DNA of 64,000 bases from Geomonas subterranea (GCF_019063845.1 NZ_CP077683.1:2170001-2234000), one strand, 5' to 3'. Shown: positions 8,439 to 17,872, counted from the first letter of the stretch. Translations and numbers: made by a program. The notes: generated by a model from the letters alone, not told the origin.

Positions 8439-10667
8439 ATGTCCAACCTCGCCGATCACTATCAGCAGCTCCCGGGAACCGATGGGGTGCCCGCCCCTCC
8501 GCTCGAACAGTTCGAAAAGCTCCGCCAGCGCCGCGGCTATTCCTATCGTCCGCGCACGCGGCACCTGCTCCCGGAGGGATGGGCCAGGTACACCAACCGG
8601 CTCTTCCTGGAGACGAGCCCGTACCTGTTGCAGCACGCACACAATCCGGTGAACTGGTTTCCCTGGGGGGAGGAACCCTTCGAGCTGGCACGACAGCTGG
8701 ACCGGCCGGTCCTGGTGAGCATAGGCTACGCGACCTGCCATTGGTGCCATGTCATGGAGGAGCAATCCTTCGAGGATGAAACCATCGCCCAGTTCCTGAA
8801 CAGCCACTTCATAGCCATTAAGGTCGACCGCGAGGAACGGCCCGACGTGGACACGGTCTACATGACGGCGGTGCATGCCATGGGGCTGCAGGGGGGATGG
8901 CCCTTGAACGTGTTCGTGACCGCGGACCGGAAGCCCTTTTACGGCGGCACCTACTTCCCTCCCGAGGACTACCCCGGCGGCCTCGGTTTTCTTACCCTGC
9001 TCATGCGCATCAGGGAGAGCTATATCGCCGCGCCGGACCGCGTCAGCCGGGCGGGGGTGCAGCTCACCGAGGCGATCCGCACCATGCTGGCGCCCACCAA
9101 GGGAAACGATTCCTGGCAGGAGGTCTCGCTGGACCAGGCGGTGAGGCTGTACCGGGACCGGTTCGACGACAGAAGCGGTGGCCTCGTCGGCGCGCCCAAG
9201 TTCCCCAGTTCCCTGCCGCTTAAGCTGTTGCTGCGCCAGTACCTGCGCGGCGGCGACCGGCAGATGCTCTCCATGGCCGAGCTCACCCTGGAACGCATGG
9301 CCGCCGGCGGGATTTACGACCAGGCCGGCGGAGGTTTCCACCGCTACGCGACCGACACGGCCTGGCAGGTACCTCACTTCGAGAAGATGCTCTACGACAA
9401 CGCCCTGCTCACGGTGAGCTACCTGGAGGGATACCAGGCGACCGGCCGGATGGAGTTCGCGAGGGTCGCGCGCGAAATCCTTCAGTATCTGCAGCGCGAC
9501 ATGCAGGCGCCGGAAGGCGCATTCTACAGCGCGACCGACGCGGACAGCCTGACTCCCGAAGGTCACCGCGAGGAAGGTGTCTTCTTCACCTGGACGCCGG
9601 AGGAGCTGACGGAGGCGCTGGGCCGGGAACGGGGGGAGCTGTTCGCTGCGTGCTACTGCGTGACACGAGGGGGAAACTTCGAGGGGCGCAGCATCCTGCG
9701 CCGCGACCGGAGTCTGGCCGAACTGGCGACTGAGTTGAAGCTCCCGGAGCGGGAACTCGAGCTCACGCTGGCGGACTGCCGCGAGCTCCTGTACCGCGCC
9801 CGGGGCAAAAAACCGCTCCCCCTGAGGGACGAGAAGATCCTTGCATCATGGAACGGCCTCGCCATCTCCGCCTTCGCGCGCGCGGGTCTCATCCTGGACA
9901 ACCCGGACCTGGTCCGGGCTGCGACCCGGGCGGCGGAGTTCCTGCTAGGGACCATGATGAAAAACGGGAGGCTGTGCCACAGCTACCAGGAGGGGATGGC
10001 CAAGGGTGAAGGATTCCTGGATGATTACGCCTTCCTGATCGCGGGGCTCATCGACCTCTTCGAGGCGGGCCGCGAGCCGCGGTGGCTGGAGCGTTCCCTC
10101 GAGCTGTGCACGGCCGCCGTGGAGCAGTTCGAGGATCGGGACCTGGGCGGGTTCTTCATGACCGGGGCGCATCACGAGCAGTTGATCTCGCGGGAAAAGC
10201 CCGCCTATGACGGGGTCATCCCCTCGGGTAACTCGGTGATGGTGCTGAACCTGCTGCGACTGAACACGTTGACCGGCGACGGCGCGCTGCTGCAGCAGGC
10301 GGAGCGTGCCCTGGGGGCATTCGCCACACAGCTCGCCACGTCGCCGGCCGCCCTCTCCGAGATGCTTCTTGCCGTCGATTACCGGCAGCGGACCCCGAAA
10401 GAAGTGGTCATCGTGGCACCGGCCGGCAGACCGGAAGCGGCCGCCCCCTTCCTGGCGGGGTTCCGGCGGGTCTTCCTCCCGAACCGGGTGCTGGTGGTGG
10501 CATGCGAGGGAGAGGAGCTGCGGCGGGCGGAGAGGCTGATCCCGCTGTTGGAGGGGAAACGGGCGGAAGGCGACCGGGCGGTGGCGTACCTGTGTGAAAA
10601 CAGGAGCTGCCGCCGGCCGACCAGCGATCCGGAGGAATTCTACCGGCAGCTTAGCGGGACGGGCTAG
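8439..10667 (+). CDS. Thioredoxin-domain protein YyaL/SSP411 (DUF255)
   Basis: A 742-residue cytoplasmic protein of the YyaL family. An N-terminal thioredoxin-like domain (about 45-200) has the CxxC motif in [16 protein letters not shown] (alpha/alpha)6-barrel related to N-acylglucosamine 2-epimerases follows (about 220-650; for example [23 protein letters not shown]). The substrate and reaction are not established for the family. The ATG at 8439 follows GGAG by 8 bases and is preferred to an in-frame ATG at 8391. It ends convergently with the HIT gene, overlapping by 4 bases. Confidence 0.9.
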   Translation: MSNLADHYQQLPGTDGVPAPPLEQFEKLRQRRGYSYRPRTRHLLPEGWARYTNRLFLETSPYLLQHAHNPVNWFPWGEEPFELARQLDRPVLVSIGYATCHWCHVMEEQSFEDETIAQFLNSHFIAIKVDREERPDVDTVYMTAVHAMGLQGGWPLNVFVTADRKPFYGGTYFPPEDYPGGLGFLTLLMRIRESYIAAPDRVSRAGVQLTEAIRTMLAPTKGNDSWQEVSLDQAVRLYRDRFDDRSGGLVGAPKFPSSLPLKLLLRQYLRGGDRQMLSMAELTLERMAAGGIYDQAGGGFHRYATDTAWQVPHFEKMLYDNALLTVSYLEGYQATGRMEFARVAREILQYLQRDMQAPEGAFYSATDADSLTPEGHREEGVFFTWTPEELTEALGRERGELFAACYCVTRGGNFEGRSILRRDRSLAELATELKLPERELELTLADCRELLYRARGKKPLPLRDEKILASWNGLAISAFARAGLILDNPDLVRAATRAAEFLLGTMMKNGRLCHSYQEGMAKGEGFLDDYAFLIAGLIDLFEAGREPRWLERSLELCTAAVEQFEDRDLGGFFMTGAHHEQLISREKPAYDGVIPSGNSVMVLNLLRLNTLTGDGALLQQAERALGAFATQLATSPAALSEMLLAVDYRQRTPKEVVIVAPAGRPEAAAPFLAGFRRVFLPNRVLVVACEGEELRRAERLIPLLEGKRAEGDRAVAYLCENRSCRRPTSDPEEFYRQLSGTG

Positions 10668-10682
10668 CGCTCGTCCCTTTTC
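10656..10682. terminator. Terminator overlapping the convergent yyaL and HIT gene ends
   Basis: GGGACG at 10656-10661 pairs with CGTCCC at 10672-10677, followed by TTTTT on the plus strand. The hairpin lies over both stop codons. Confidence 0.5.
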
Positions 10683-11062
10683 CAGTAGGGAGCCTTGACG
10701 GGCATGATCCAGCGTACCCCGCCACGGGGGTCATCGGTGTCGCCCGCGTAGCGGGGAATCAGGTGGATGTGCAGGTGCGGGACGGTCTGCCCCGCAGCCA
10801 CGCCGTCGTTGATACCGATGTTGAAGGCGTCGGGTGCGTGCTTTTCCAGGAGCAACTGCCGAACCCTTCCCACTAGGTCAAAGATCGCCGCCCGCTCCTC
10901 GGGGCTGACCTCGAAGAAGGAAGCGACGTGCCGCTTGGGAACCACGAGGGTGTGCCCGAGGGTCACGGGAAATCCGTCCGGGAAGGCGAAGGCAAGCTCG
11001 TTTTCCAGCATCGCCTCGACGGGATCGAGCCGGCAGAATGGACAATTGGCTTCGCTACTCAT
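10664..11062 (-). CDS. HIT-family nucleotide hydrolase
   Basis: A 132-residue histidine-triad protein. The catalytic motif [10 protein letters not shown] is near residue 99, and the N-terminal CPFCRLDP is the usual HIT opening with a potential Cys pair. The length is normal for Ap4A/nucleoside-phosphoramidate hydrolases of this family. The exact substrate cannot be told from sequence. It lies 5 bases after the DUF6982-like gene on the same strand, so the two are probably co-transcribed. Confidence 0.9.
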   Translation of the reverse strand: MSSEANCPFCRLDPVEAMLENELAFAFPDGFPVTLGHTLVVPKRHVASFFEVSPEERAAIFDLVGRVRQLLLEKHAPDAFNIGINDGVAAGQTVPHLHIHLIPRYAGDTDDPRGGVRWIMPVKAPYWKRDER

Positions 11063-11067
11063 CGTTT

Positions 11068-11454
11068 CTATATGAATTCCACCTTCGCCGCCGCGGCGGT
11101 CACCACGAAAACCTTCTCGTTGTTGCTGTCGGGGTCGCAGGGGAAAACGATGAAGGTGGCACGGGCGGGTGAAAAGCCCTGGGTGTAACCGACCAGGGTC
11201 TCGCCGTCCTTGAAGGAGACCTTGATCTTCTTTCCCAGCCCCACCCTCTCCACGTCCAGCCGCTCCTGGTACTGCGGATCCCCCTGGAAGCTCTTGACGA
11301 AGAAGATAGCCTTCAACGAATCGACGCTCACCTCGTACTGTTTCCCCGTTTCCGCCTCTGTGAGGTGAAAGAGCATCTTGTTGGCGGCGAGGTCCCCGGT
11401 GGTGCCCTTGACAACCTTGCCGTCTGCATAACGAACCACGATCTTAGCTATCAC
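11068..11454 (-). CDS. DUF6982-like hypothetical protein (GTG start)
   Basis: A 128-residue soluble protein of beta-rich character. Recognisable stretches are KIVVRYADGKVVKG, DSLKAIFFVKSFQGD, VSFKDGETLVGYTQG and the NNEKVFVV end. These resemble, from memory, the DUF6982 family, whose function is unknown. The GTG start at 11454 is preferred because AAGGGAGGA lies 7 bases upstream, while two ATGs further out (11499, 11484) have no ribosome site and would put this strong site inside the coding region. It is probably in an operon with the downstream HIT gene. Confidence 0.75.
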   Translation of the reverse strand: MIAKIVVRYADGKVVKGTTGDLAANKMLFHLTEAETGKQYEVSVDSLKAIFFVKSFQGDPQYQERLDVERVGLGKKIKVSFKDGETLVGYTQGFSPARATFIVFPCDPDSNNEKVFVVTAAAAKVEFI

Positions 11455-11559
11455 GCGAAAGTCCTCCCTTAATACCAGATGCATCTGCAGGCTTGCCATG
11501 AAAGCCCGGAGGTCTTCCCTACTATCACAAAAGGCGATTAATTTGAAGCGTTTTGCTGA

Positions 11560-12126
11560 TCACAGCCATTGGCGAGGATAGGAGCGGTGATAAACGACGT
11601 TGTTGGTGAAGCAAGCGACCGTGAGCAGGATGAGCGTTCCGGTCAGAACCGGCAGCAGCACGAAGGCGGGGCCCGCCGCCCCCTGCACGCCGATGAGGGC
11701 GGTCGCGCCGCCGGGGGGATGCGTCGTGTGCGTCACATTCATGAGGAATATGGAGGTCGCAACGGCAAACGCCATGGAAAGCGGCGTCGAGCCGAACAGC
11801 GCCACCACGACCACCGCCACCATGGCCGAGAGGAGATGGCCGCCGACCAGGTTGCGCGGCTGCGCCAGTGGGGATTCCGTGGCCCCGAACAGGAGTACGG
11901 CGGAGGCACCGAGGGAGCCAATCAGCAGGGGGTGGCCGAGCAGGGTGGTCACCTCGGTGATGGCAAGGAGACCGGCAATGGCGCTTAGAAAGCTCCAGGC
12001 CGCGTACTGCAGTTTCATCGGGGGTCGCGTGCCGCGCATGGGAGCCCGGCATCTGCGGTGCACCCGGGCCAGCCTCTTGCGGATGGCGACATTTCTCCGC
12101 ATGAGCACGGAAAGGCGTCGTTTCAA
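11560..12126 (-). CDS. HPP-family membrane protein
   Basis: A 188-residue integral membrane protein with four hydrophobic helices after a basic N-terminus of about 35 residues. The family signature THPPGGATALIG is at about 134-145. Some HPP proteins are implicated in nitrite transport in plants and cyanobacteria; that role here is only suggested by nrfA lying 0.6 kb upstream. The predicted start is TTG at 12126, supported by AGGAGG 6 bases upstream; internal ATGs lack such a site. Confidence 0.82.
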   Translation of the reverse strand: MKRRLSVLMRRNVAIRKRLARVHRRCRAPMRGTRPPMKLQYAAWSFLSAIAGLLAITEVTTLLGHPLLIGSLGASAVLLFGATESPLAQPRNLVGGHLLSAMVAVVVVALFGSTPLSMAFAVATSIFLMNVTHTTHPPGGATALIGVQGAAGPAFVLLPVLTGTLILLTVACFTNNVVYHRSYPRQWL

Positions 12127-12159
12127 AATGTTCCTCCTGTCATTAAATTCAAGAGAGCG

Positions 12160-12660
12160 GCAGCGGTCCTCCCCCCTTTTCTTTTGGGTTGGGAGAGGGC
12201 CGGGGTGAGGGAGACGCTTCTGGAAACTCCATTGGCGGTGCCAGCGCCCTCACCCGGCCTTCGGCCACCCTCTCCCAGAGGGAGAGGGCGTGAGAGGAGG
12301 CGCATCAGGCATCAAGTATCAGGTATCAGTAAAGGCCGTCGGCGGTGCCAGCGACATTCCCCCTCTCCCTTTGGGAGAGGGCCGGGGTGAGGGAGACGCG
12401 TCTGGGAACTCCATTGGTGGTGCCAGCGCCCTCACCCGGCCTTCGGCCACCCTCTCCCAGAGGGAGAGGGCGTGAGAGGAGACGCATCAGGCATCAAGTA
12501 TCAGGTATCAGTAAAGGCCGTCGGCGATGCCAGCGACCTTCCCCCTCTCCCTTTGGGAGAGGGCCGGGGTGAGGGAGACGCGTCTGGGAACTCCATTGGC
12601 GGTGCCAGCGCCCTCACCCGGCCTTCGGCCACCCTCTCCCAGAGGGAGAGGGGGTTCCTG
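12160..12660. repeat. 182-bp tandem repeat of REP-like units, about 2.7 copies
   Basis: The words CTCCATTGG (12227, 12409, 12591) and CGCATCAGGCATCAAG (12301, 12483) recur with an exact 182-bp period. Each unit holds two inverted REP-like hairpins (CCCTCTCCC/GGGAGAGGG) and a shared linker. The copies are nearly identical, so the array is young or gene-converted. Short frames inside are repeat translations, not genes. It fills the gap between nrfA and the HPP gene. Confidence 0.85.
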
Positions 12661-12699
12661 CAGGCAGTCTTACTGAAAAGAAGCTGAAGGGAGCCCTGG

Positions 12700-14151
12700 T
12701 TATTTACCCGCGAACGGGTCCTTTATCTCCTGTTCGGGCTTGAACATCAGTTTCTTCACGCCGCGGTTGTTCAGGTACTTGGGTAGCTCCAGGTCGACCT
12801 TCGCGGGGACGTCCACCCCGGCCTTCGCCAGCAACTCGCGCAACAGCCGCTCCGCCGCCGCCGCATGGGACAGGGCATCGGTCAGGACCCGCTGCGCTTC
12901 ACCCGGATTGTGGAAGCCGATGGAGTTCTCGGCCCCGATGAAGACCACGCGATAGAAGGCCTCCTCGTAGTGGTCCTTCGCCTGGGCGTAGAGCCCCTGG
13001 TCGAGCTGTTTCCCGAACGCACGTGCCTTGTGGGCCATCTCGAAGAGCTTTGCATCGGTCGCGGTGGCGTAACCGGAGCGGATGAACTGCGACATGACGC
13101 GGTCCTGGATGGCATAGACCTTTTCGCGCATCTGCTCGGGGGACTCGTCGTGGCACTGCTTGCACGCCTTCAGGTCGTTCTTGAGCGGGCTCATGATGCG
13201 GTGGTCCGAAACCTTCTGCCCCCCAACCTCGGCGGCCGGCATGTGGCAATCGGCGCAGGTGACCCCGGCCTGCCAGTGCACGCTGTTGTTGGAGAAGAAC
13301 TCGAACTCGGGGTGACGGATGAAGGCGAGCTTGAAGCCGGTGACGCTCTGGGTCCACTCACCGCTCGGCTTGTTGCTGCGAAGCTTCTTGATGATGTTCT
13401 CGACGGTGATGCCGCCCCACGTGCTGCCGTCCCAGGGGAAGAAGACGTCGGTGGACTTCATGTCGGCATCCTTGGGGATGCTGTAGGTGACGTGGCACTG
13501 GGCGCAGGCGAGGGTCCTCAGATCCTGCCGGGTCAGCTTGGACTGATCAACACCGAGTTTCTCCAGCCCCTTGCCCAGGGTGAAGCCGCGCGAGATCTTA
13601 AGAGACATGTCGCGGTTGTCGTGACAGTCGATGCAGGCGACCCCGAGGGTCTGGTCCCCCTTGGGGATCTTGCCGCGGATTTCCTGGTAGGGCTTGGCGA
13701 AGTAATCCTTGCCGAGCTGCTTTTGCAGTGTGGAAGCGTACGGGGTCTTGCAGGTGAGGCAGGAACCGCCGGCCTTGTAGCGACCGGGATCGACCTCGAG
13801 CTGGTCCTGCACCATGTAGAAGTGGCCGCGCGGCTCCTTGTACTCGGTCCCGAAGGCCCAGCCGTTGTAGAGGAGCGCGAGGAAGGGGTACTCGTCGATC
13901 TTGTCCGGGTTTTCCTCACCGACGTCCCACCCTTTCTTGTACCTGCTCTTTCCGGCGGGCGTCGGCTCGGAGGTCTGCTTCCAGAGCTGGTACTGCTTGG
14001 GGTAGAGCTTGCCCCACTCGGCCGGATCCACGGTACCGTCCGGAATGGCCGGGCGCACCTCGCTCAGCTCGATCTTCTTCGGGGAACATCCGGAACCCAC
14101 CAGCGCCAACCCCGCCACCGCCATGGCGACACATCCTCGCAGCATCTTCAT
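12700..14151 (-). CDS. nrfA: Pentahaem ammonia-forming nitrite reductase NrfA, calcium-independent type
   Basis: A 483-residue periplasmic or membrane-anchored cytochrome that reduces nitrite to ammonium with six electrons. Five haem sites are visible: the catalytic CLTCK (131-135) with lysine as axial ligand, then CIDCH (173), CAQCH (216), CADCH (299) and CKQCH (330). An Arg (R279, in IRHPEFE) occupies the position of the calcium-ligand Gln in the E. coli-type KAQHPE motif, as in the calcium-independent Geobacter lovleyi NrfA (family knowledge). The N-terminus ends in GSGC, which suggests a lipoprotein, though the lipobox is not canonical. No nrfH-like quinol dehydrogenase is adjacent. ATG 14151 follows GGAGGA by about 7 bases. 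A sigma-54 promoter and a dedicated activator lie upstream. Confidence 0.95.
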   Translation of the reverse strand: MKMLRGCVAMAVAGLALVGSGCSPKKIELSEVRPAIPDGTVDPAEWGKLYPKQYQLWKQTSEPTPAGKSRYKKGWDVGEENPDKIDEYPFLALLYNGWAFGTEYKEPRGHFYMVQDQLEVDPGRYKAGGSCLTCKTPYASTLQKQLGKDYFAKPYQEIRGKIPKGDQTLGVACIDCHDNRDMSLKISRGFTLGKGLEKLGVDQSKLTRQDLRTLACAQCHVTYSIPKDADMKSTDVFFPWDGSTWGGITVENIIKKLRSNKPSGEWTQSVTGFKLAFIRHPEFEFFSNNSVHWQAGVTCADCHMPAAEVGGQKVSDHRIMSPLKNDLKACKQCHDESPEQMREKVYAIQDRVMSQFIRSGYATATDAKLFEMAHKARAFGKQLDQGLYAQAKDHYEEAFYRVVFIGAENSIGFHNPGEAQRVLTDALSHAAAAERLLRELLAKAGVDVPAKVDLELPKYLNNRGVKKLMFKPEQEIKDPFAGK

Positions 14152-14223
14152 CACATTCTCCTCCAGTATGATTTCCCGCCTCGCGCGGCAGCCGCCGGCA
14201 CGGGTAACGATGACATTACCTTG

Positions 14224-14239
14224 AGCAGGGAGCGTGCCA
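14224..14239 (-). promoter_or_regulatory. Sigma-54 promoter of nrfA
   Basis: The minus strand reads TGGCACGCTCCCTGCT: a perfect -24 TGGCAC and a -12 CTGC with correct GG-to-GC spacing. The predicted transcription start is near 14212, leaving a leader of about 60 bases. Confidence 0.85.
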
Positions 14240-14314
14240 CGATGGCGGTCAGCCGCAAATCATGAGAAGTTCGTGCTTTTGATGATCACGCCGAAGGAGA
14301 AAGGGTGGCCTTTG

Positions 14315-14342
14315 GGTAACGCGACGTTACCTACCGGTAACG
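14315..14342. promoter_or_regulatory. Overlapping GGTAACG/CGTTACC palindromes, probable enhancer of nrfA
   Basis: Three half-sites, GGTAACG (14315), CGTTACC (14325) and GGTAACG (14336), form two overlapping palindromes with spacers of 3 and 4 bases. They lie about 105-130 bp upstream of the predicted nrfA start and overlap the end of the activator gene. The CGTTACC-TACC-GGTAACG arrangement recurs in front of the activator gene at 15711, which ties both sites to that regulator. Confidence 0.7.
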
Positions 14343-15698
14343 CTTCATCTTCTTCCAGAGGGTCTTGCGCGAGATGCCAAGAAGGCGCGCGGCCTCGGCG
14401 CGGCGATTGCCGGAAACCGCCAGTGCCTGCTCTATCAGTTCCGCTTCACGGTTGTCCAGCTTGGTGGAAAGGGTGGAGCCGTGCACCGGACGGCGCGCCG
14501 GTTCTCCCCCCCGCGCGTCACCCGGATGGCTGCCGAACTCGGGGGGAAGGTCGTCGATGGTGAGGGTGTCTCCGCCGCACAGCGCGGTGGCGCGCTCCAT
14601 GGCGTTCTTGAGCTCCCTGACGTTGCCTGGGTAGCGGTGCGTCAGAAGCGCCTCCTTCGCCTCACGGGAAATATTGAGCTCCGGGCGCCCCATCTCGGAG
14701 GCGAAGCGGGACAGGAAGATGGTGGCGAGTGGCAGGATGTCCTCGAGGCGCTCCCGCAGGGGGGGGAGCTCGATCGGGATCACGTTCAGGCGGTAGAACA
14801 GATCCTCCCGGAAGTGCCCGGCGGCGACGTCGTCACGCAGGTCGCGGTTGGTGGCCGCCACGATGCGCACATCGACCTGGATCTCCCGGCTTCCCCCGAT
14901 ACGCTCCACGGTCTTTTCCTGCAGGACGCGCAGCAGCTTGGCCTGGGCCGAAAGCGGGAGTTCGCCGATCTCGTCCAGGAAAAGGGTCCCGCGGTGAGCC
15001 TGTTCGAACTTCCCCTTGCGTTCCTTCAGGGCGCCGGTGAACGCCCCCTTCTCGAAGCCGAAGAGCTCCGATTCCAGCAGGTTTTCGGGGAGTGCGGCGC
15101 AGTTGACCTTGATGAGGGGGGAGCCGCTGCGCCGGCTCTTGCCGTGCAGCTCGCGCGCGACCAGTTCCTTTCCTGTGCCGCTTTCTCCGGTTATCAGGAT
15201 GGTCGAATCGAGAGGGGCGGTCGAGCGGATCATCTGGAAGACGGGCTGCATCGCGGGACTGCGGCCGATCATGCCGCCGAAGGAGTACTCGCTCAAGAGC
15301 TGGTCGCGCAGCACGAGGTTCTCTTCCTTGAGATGCTCCCGCTCGGTGATGTCGCGGCTCACCATGAGGGTTCCGACGAAGCGGTCGCCGTCGTCCTTGA
15401 TGGGATAGTAGCTGTTTTCGAAGATGCGCCCCTTGACCTCGAGGGGACGCGTGTGGAAGGCGAGGGTGCCGCTCCTGAGACTTTCGAGGATGGCGCCGAT
15501 GCGCGGCCGGGCAGGCGGCGAGTGGATGGCCAGGAGGTCACGCCCCAGGTAGTTGGCGGCGTCGATGCCCCGGATCTGCTCGGCCGCCGCGTTGACGCAG
15601 ACGATCTTGTTGGTGTGGTCGGCGAAGATGATCCCTTCGCCCATGCTGGTCAGGATGGCCCTGAAGACCCCTTCCGTATCCGTTGCCGCAGCTGCCAT
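14331..15698 (-). CDS. PAS-domain sigma-54-dependent activator, probable nrfA regulator
   Basis: A 455-residue enhancer-binding protein. The N-terminal PAS domain (about 10-125) could hold a ligand or cofactor; no receiver domain is present, so it does not depend on a kinase. The AAA+ domain (about 140-375) carries GESGTGKE, the GAFTGA loop and [12 protein letters not shown]. The Fis-type helix-turn-helix is at the C-terminus ([20 protein letters not shown]). The gene directly precedes nrfA, which has a sigma-54 promoter. A GTTACC-N4-GGTAAC palindrome overlaps its own leader, suggesting autorepression, and a CRP/FNR-type promoter drives it. The signal it senses is unknown; nitrite or NO is inferred. 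Confidence 0.9.
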   Translation of the reverse strand: MAAAATDTEGVFRAILTSMGEGIIFADHTNKIVCVNAAAEQIRGIDAANYLGRDLLAIHSPPARPRIGAILESLRSGTLAFHTRPLEVKGRIFENSYYPIKDDGDRFVGTLMVSRDITEREHLKEENLVLRDQLLSEYSFGGMIGRSPAMQPVFQMIRSTAPLDSTILITGESGTGKELVARELHGKSRRSGSPLIKVNCAALPENLLESELFGFEKGAFTGALKERKGKFEQAHRGTLFLDEIGELPLSAQAKLLRVLQEKTVERIGGSREIQVDVRIVAATNRDLRDDVAAGHFREDLFYRLNVIPIELPPLRERLEDILPLATIFLSRFASEMGRPELNISREAKEALLTHRYPGNVRELKNAMERATALCGGDTLTIDDLPPEFGSHPGDARGGEPARRPVHGSTLSTKLDNREAELIEQALAVSGNRRAEAARLLGISRKTLWKKMKRYR

Positions 15699-15710
15699 GA
15701 CCCGCCTCCT

Positions 15711-15726
15711 GTTACCGTTTGGTAAC
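15711..15726. promoter_or_regulatory. GTTACC-N4-GGTAAC operator in the activator leader
   Basis: A perfect 16-bp palindrome starts 13 bases before the ATG of the PAS/sigma-54 activator and overlaps its predicted transcription start (about 15723-15724). It matches the site upstream of nrfA, so autorepression by the gene product is the simplest reading. Confidence 0.65.
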
Positions 15727-15730
15727 GGCG

Positions 15731-15772
15731 ATGATAGCCCCTCCCCCGCAGCGGGCCATGACTCAGGTCAAA
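15731..15772 (-). promoter_or_regulatory. CRP/FNR-type class II promoter of the nrfA activator gene
   Basis: On the minus strand TTGACCTGAGTCAT (a TTGAC-N4-GTCAA site with one mismatch) is followed after exactly 22 bases by TATCAT, a -10 element at 15731-15736. This is the geometry of an activator centred at -41.5. Confidence 0.65.
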
Positions 15773-15785
15773 ATTGCGGAAACTG

Positions 15786-15875
15786 TCAGCGGATCTCCAC
15801 CCGGTTTCTACCGGAGCACTTGGCCGCATACATGGCCTGGTCCGCCCGCCGGATCAATGCATTGGCCTCCCGACG
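15786..15875 (-). pseudogene. C-terminal scar of a GGDEF (diguanylate cyclase) gene
   Basis: The minus-strand frame ends with ALIRRADQAMYAAKCSGRNR and a few more residues, then a stop at 15786-15788. This is the typical end of a GGDEF domain. The sequence upstream in the frame does not continue as GGDEF and no active-site motif remains, so only about 30 codons survive. Confidence 0.65.
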
Positions 15876-16029
15876 CAGGTTCACGACGTTCGCGACGGGG
15901 GGAACAAACACCAGCGTCCAAACCAGCGCGAGCATGAGCGAGTAGGTCCGCGAGTGGTCCCGGCTCCGTGGCGGGAGTGAACCTTCGGGATGAACTGGCG
16001 CGTCCTTGTCCGCCGGGTCCCCGACAGCC

Positions 16030-17517
16030 CTATTGCAGGGTGAAATATATGGTCGCACCTTTGCCCACTTCTCCCTCGCAGCCGATCCGGCCGCCATGAC
16101 GCTGAACGATCCTATTCACCGTGGCCAGCCCGATGCCGGCCCCCTCGAACTGCTGGGCGTTGGGAAGCCGCTGGAACGCCTCGAAAATGCGTTCGGCGTG
16201 GCCGCTGTCGAAACCGATGCCGTTGTCCCTGACGAAAAAGAAATCCCGCCCATCCCGGCATTGAACGCCCACTTCTATCCGCGTCTCCGCGCAATGACCG
16301 CTGTACTTCCAGGCGTTCCCCATCAGGTTCTGCATCACCACCCGCAACAACACGGCGTCGGCACGCGCGCTCATCCCTTTGGCGATGGTGAACACAGCCG
16401 GCCGAAGCGGCTCCCGGGCCATCAGGCCGGCTGCGATGTCGTCGGCGAGCGCGGTGAGATCCACCTCCGCCAGGACCAGTTCGTTCGCGGTGGCCCGCGC
16501 GAATTTGAGCAGGGCCGTGATCAGTTCGTCCATTTTCTCGACCGAGGCCAGGATGGCGTCGATGTACTGGTCCGCGTCGCTACGGTGCTGTGCCGGGATG
16601 TACCTCAGCAATTGGCAGTAGCCGGACACGGCGGTCAGCGGCGTGCGCAGGTCGTGTGACACGGTCGAGCAAAAGGCATCGAGTTCGCGGTTGACGGTTT
16701 CCAGTTCCCTGCCCCGCAGGGACAGGTCGCGGTTGAGTTCGATCAGCCTCCGCTCAGCCTGGTCCCGTTCGTGGATGGTGCGGGTCAGGCTCCTCGCCCC
16801 GATCGCTATCCCCATCACTCCGAGCGCCCAGAGCAGTACGAAGCTGGCGGCATTCACCAGGCAGTTCTGCATGGCGATGGCCATGAGGGGCGTCATGGGC
16901 ACGGCGACGCTCAGTCCCCCGCGCACCTCTCCGACGCGGTACCCCTGCTTGCCGTGGCACCTGAGGCACTCGGCTTCCGTCTTCAGCGGTTTCATCAGCC
17001 TGAGAAACCTGCCGTCCGCCATGTCGACCACTGAGCTTTCTTCGAGGGATCCACGGGAAAAGGCGATCAGGGCGCGGGTCTCCCACGGATCGGGACGGTT
17101 CTCCGGGCGCAAGGGCTTTAAACTCGTGATGTGTCCCTTGTCGCCGTAGGACCGGGCGGCGAGATCGAAAACGAGCCGGCTCATGTAGGCGGGATTAACG
17201 AGGGTGAGATGCTTGCCGCAGGTGGTGAACAGGTCACGCTCCGGGACCTCGGCCAGGTAGGGGTTCGGCGGGATCTGCGGGGAGACCGGGACATAGACGG
17301 CACCGTAAGCGGCGTTCCAGTGCCTGTAGGTGAGATCCCGCTGGTATTGGCTTCTGGCCTGGGTGCGCGCGGTCTCGACGGCCTGTGACCGCTCATGGTG
17401 GTAGTTGATTACCAGCAGGAGCGCTATGACCACTGTCCAGCCGGCTGCGAGTCCCCACTTGTAACAGGTTAGACTCTGAGGTGCACTGAGAGGGGCCGGC
17501 TGTTGGGAATGCTCCAT
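16030..17517 (-). CDS. Haem-c sensor histidine kinase (DUF3365/Tll0287-like sensor)
   Basis: A 495-residue membrane kinase. A helix at about 22-37 and another at about 215-240 bracket a periplasmic DUF3365-type domain with a haem-c motif CLRCH (184-188). Such domains can bind small gases or sense redox (family knowledge). The cytoplasmic part has a coiled linker, the phospho-His box STVSHDLRTPL and an ATP-binding domain with NLMGNAWKYS, DNGIGF and GAGIGLATV. No response regulator is next to it. A TTGAC-N4-GTCAA operator lies 86 bases before the ATG, the same type as in front of the octahaem nitrite reductase, so a role in nitrite/NO signalling is inferred. Confidence 0.9.
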   Translation of the reverse strand: MEHSQQPAPLSAPQSLTCYKWGLAAGWTVVIALLLVINYHHERSQAVETARTQARSQYQRDLTYRHWNAAYGAVYVPVSPQIPPNPYLAEVPERDLFTTCGKHLTLVNPAYMSRLVFDLAARSYGDKGHITSLKPLRPENRPDPWETRALIAFSRGSLEESSVVDMADGRFLRLMKPLKTEAECLRCHGKQGYRVGEVRGGLSVAVPMTPLMAIAMQNCLVNAASFVLLWALGVMGIAIGARSLTRTIHERDQAERRLIELNRDLSLRGRELETVNRELDAFCSTVSHDLRTPLTAVSGYCQLLRYIPAQHRSDADQYIDAILASVEKMDELITALLKFARATANELVLAEVDLTALADDIAAGLMAREPLRPAVFTIAKGMSARADAVLLRVVMQNLMGNAWKYSGHCAETRIEVGVQCRDGRDFFFVRDNGIGFDSGHAERIFEAFQRLPNAQQFEGAGIGLATVNRIVQRHGGRIGCEGEVGKGATIYFTLQ

Positions 17518-17602
17518 AACTGTTCCCCACTATCTGGCCACCAGCAGCGGCCTCGAATGATGTGACAATCGCTGAACCTATGGCCTGGGCGCGGGATACT
17601 CA

Positions 17603-17616
17603 TTGACCGAAGTCAA
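17603..17616. promoter_or_regulatory. TTGAC-N4-GTCAA operator upstream of the haem-c kinase
   Basis: A perfect palindrome TTGAC-CGAA-GTCAA. After 22 bases on the minus strand comes TAGGTT, a weak -10 in the class II position. This is the CRP/FNR-superfamily site type used by HcpR, DNR or NNR regulators. Confidence 0.65.
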
Positions 17617-17837
17617 GAAACAGGATTTTCCCGGCAAAAGAGATGGTTGTTGCCACATTGTGCAGTGCCGGAAAAGTCCCCTACCCCTCGCGGGTGGGGG
17701 TACGGGGGCACGGTGGGTACGGGGTATGGGGCGGGAGGAGGTGCCACATTTGCTAATGGCAAGTCCCCCCTGCCCCTTCCGTCAAAGGAGGGGAGAGCTG
17801 GATAACGCCAGTTTTTACAGGAGCGGAGGTAGACGGC
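17617..17837. repeat. Intergenic region with a degenerate GC-rich palindrome
   Basis: No gene is recognised. CCCCTACCCCTCGCGGGTGGGGG at its left and CCCCCCTGCCCC...GGAGGGGAG further right are diverged members of the REP-like family. Confidence 0.4.
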
Positions 17838-17872
17838 AAAAAAGAAGAGTGGGCACCCGGAAGAGTGCCCAC
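17838..17872 (-). terminator. Terminator of the AKPE-repeat protein gene
   Basis: A perfect 8-bp stem GTGGGCAC/GTGCCCAC (17849-17856 and 17865-17872) is followed on the minus strand by a T-rich run ending in TTTTTT. Confidence 0.85.

Noticed and set aside
12160-12660. CRISPR array or tandem genes in the 182-bp repeat
   Set aside because: The units are direct whole-unit copies with internal hairpins, without unique spacers; the frames only translate the repeat.
16030-17517. Multihaem respiratory cytochrome
   Set aside because: There is only one CxxCH, in a DUF3365 sensor domain joined to a histidine kinase.
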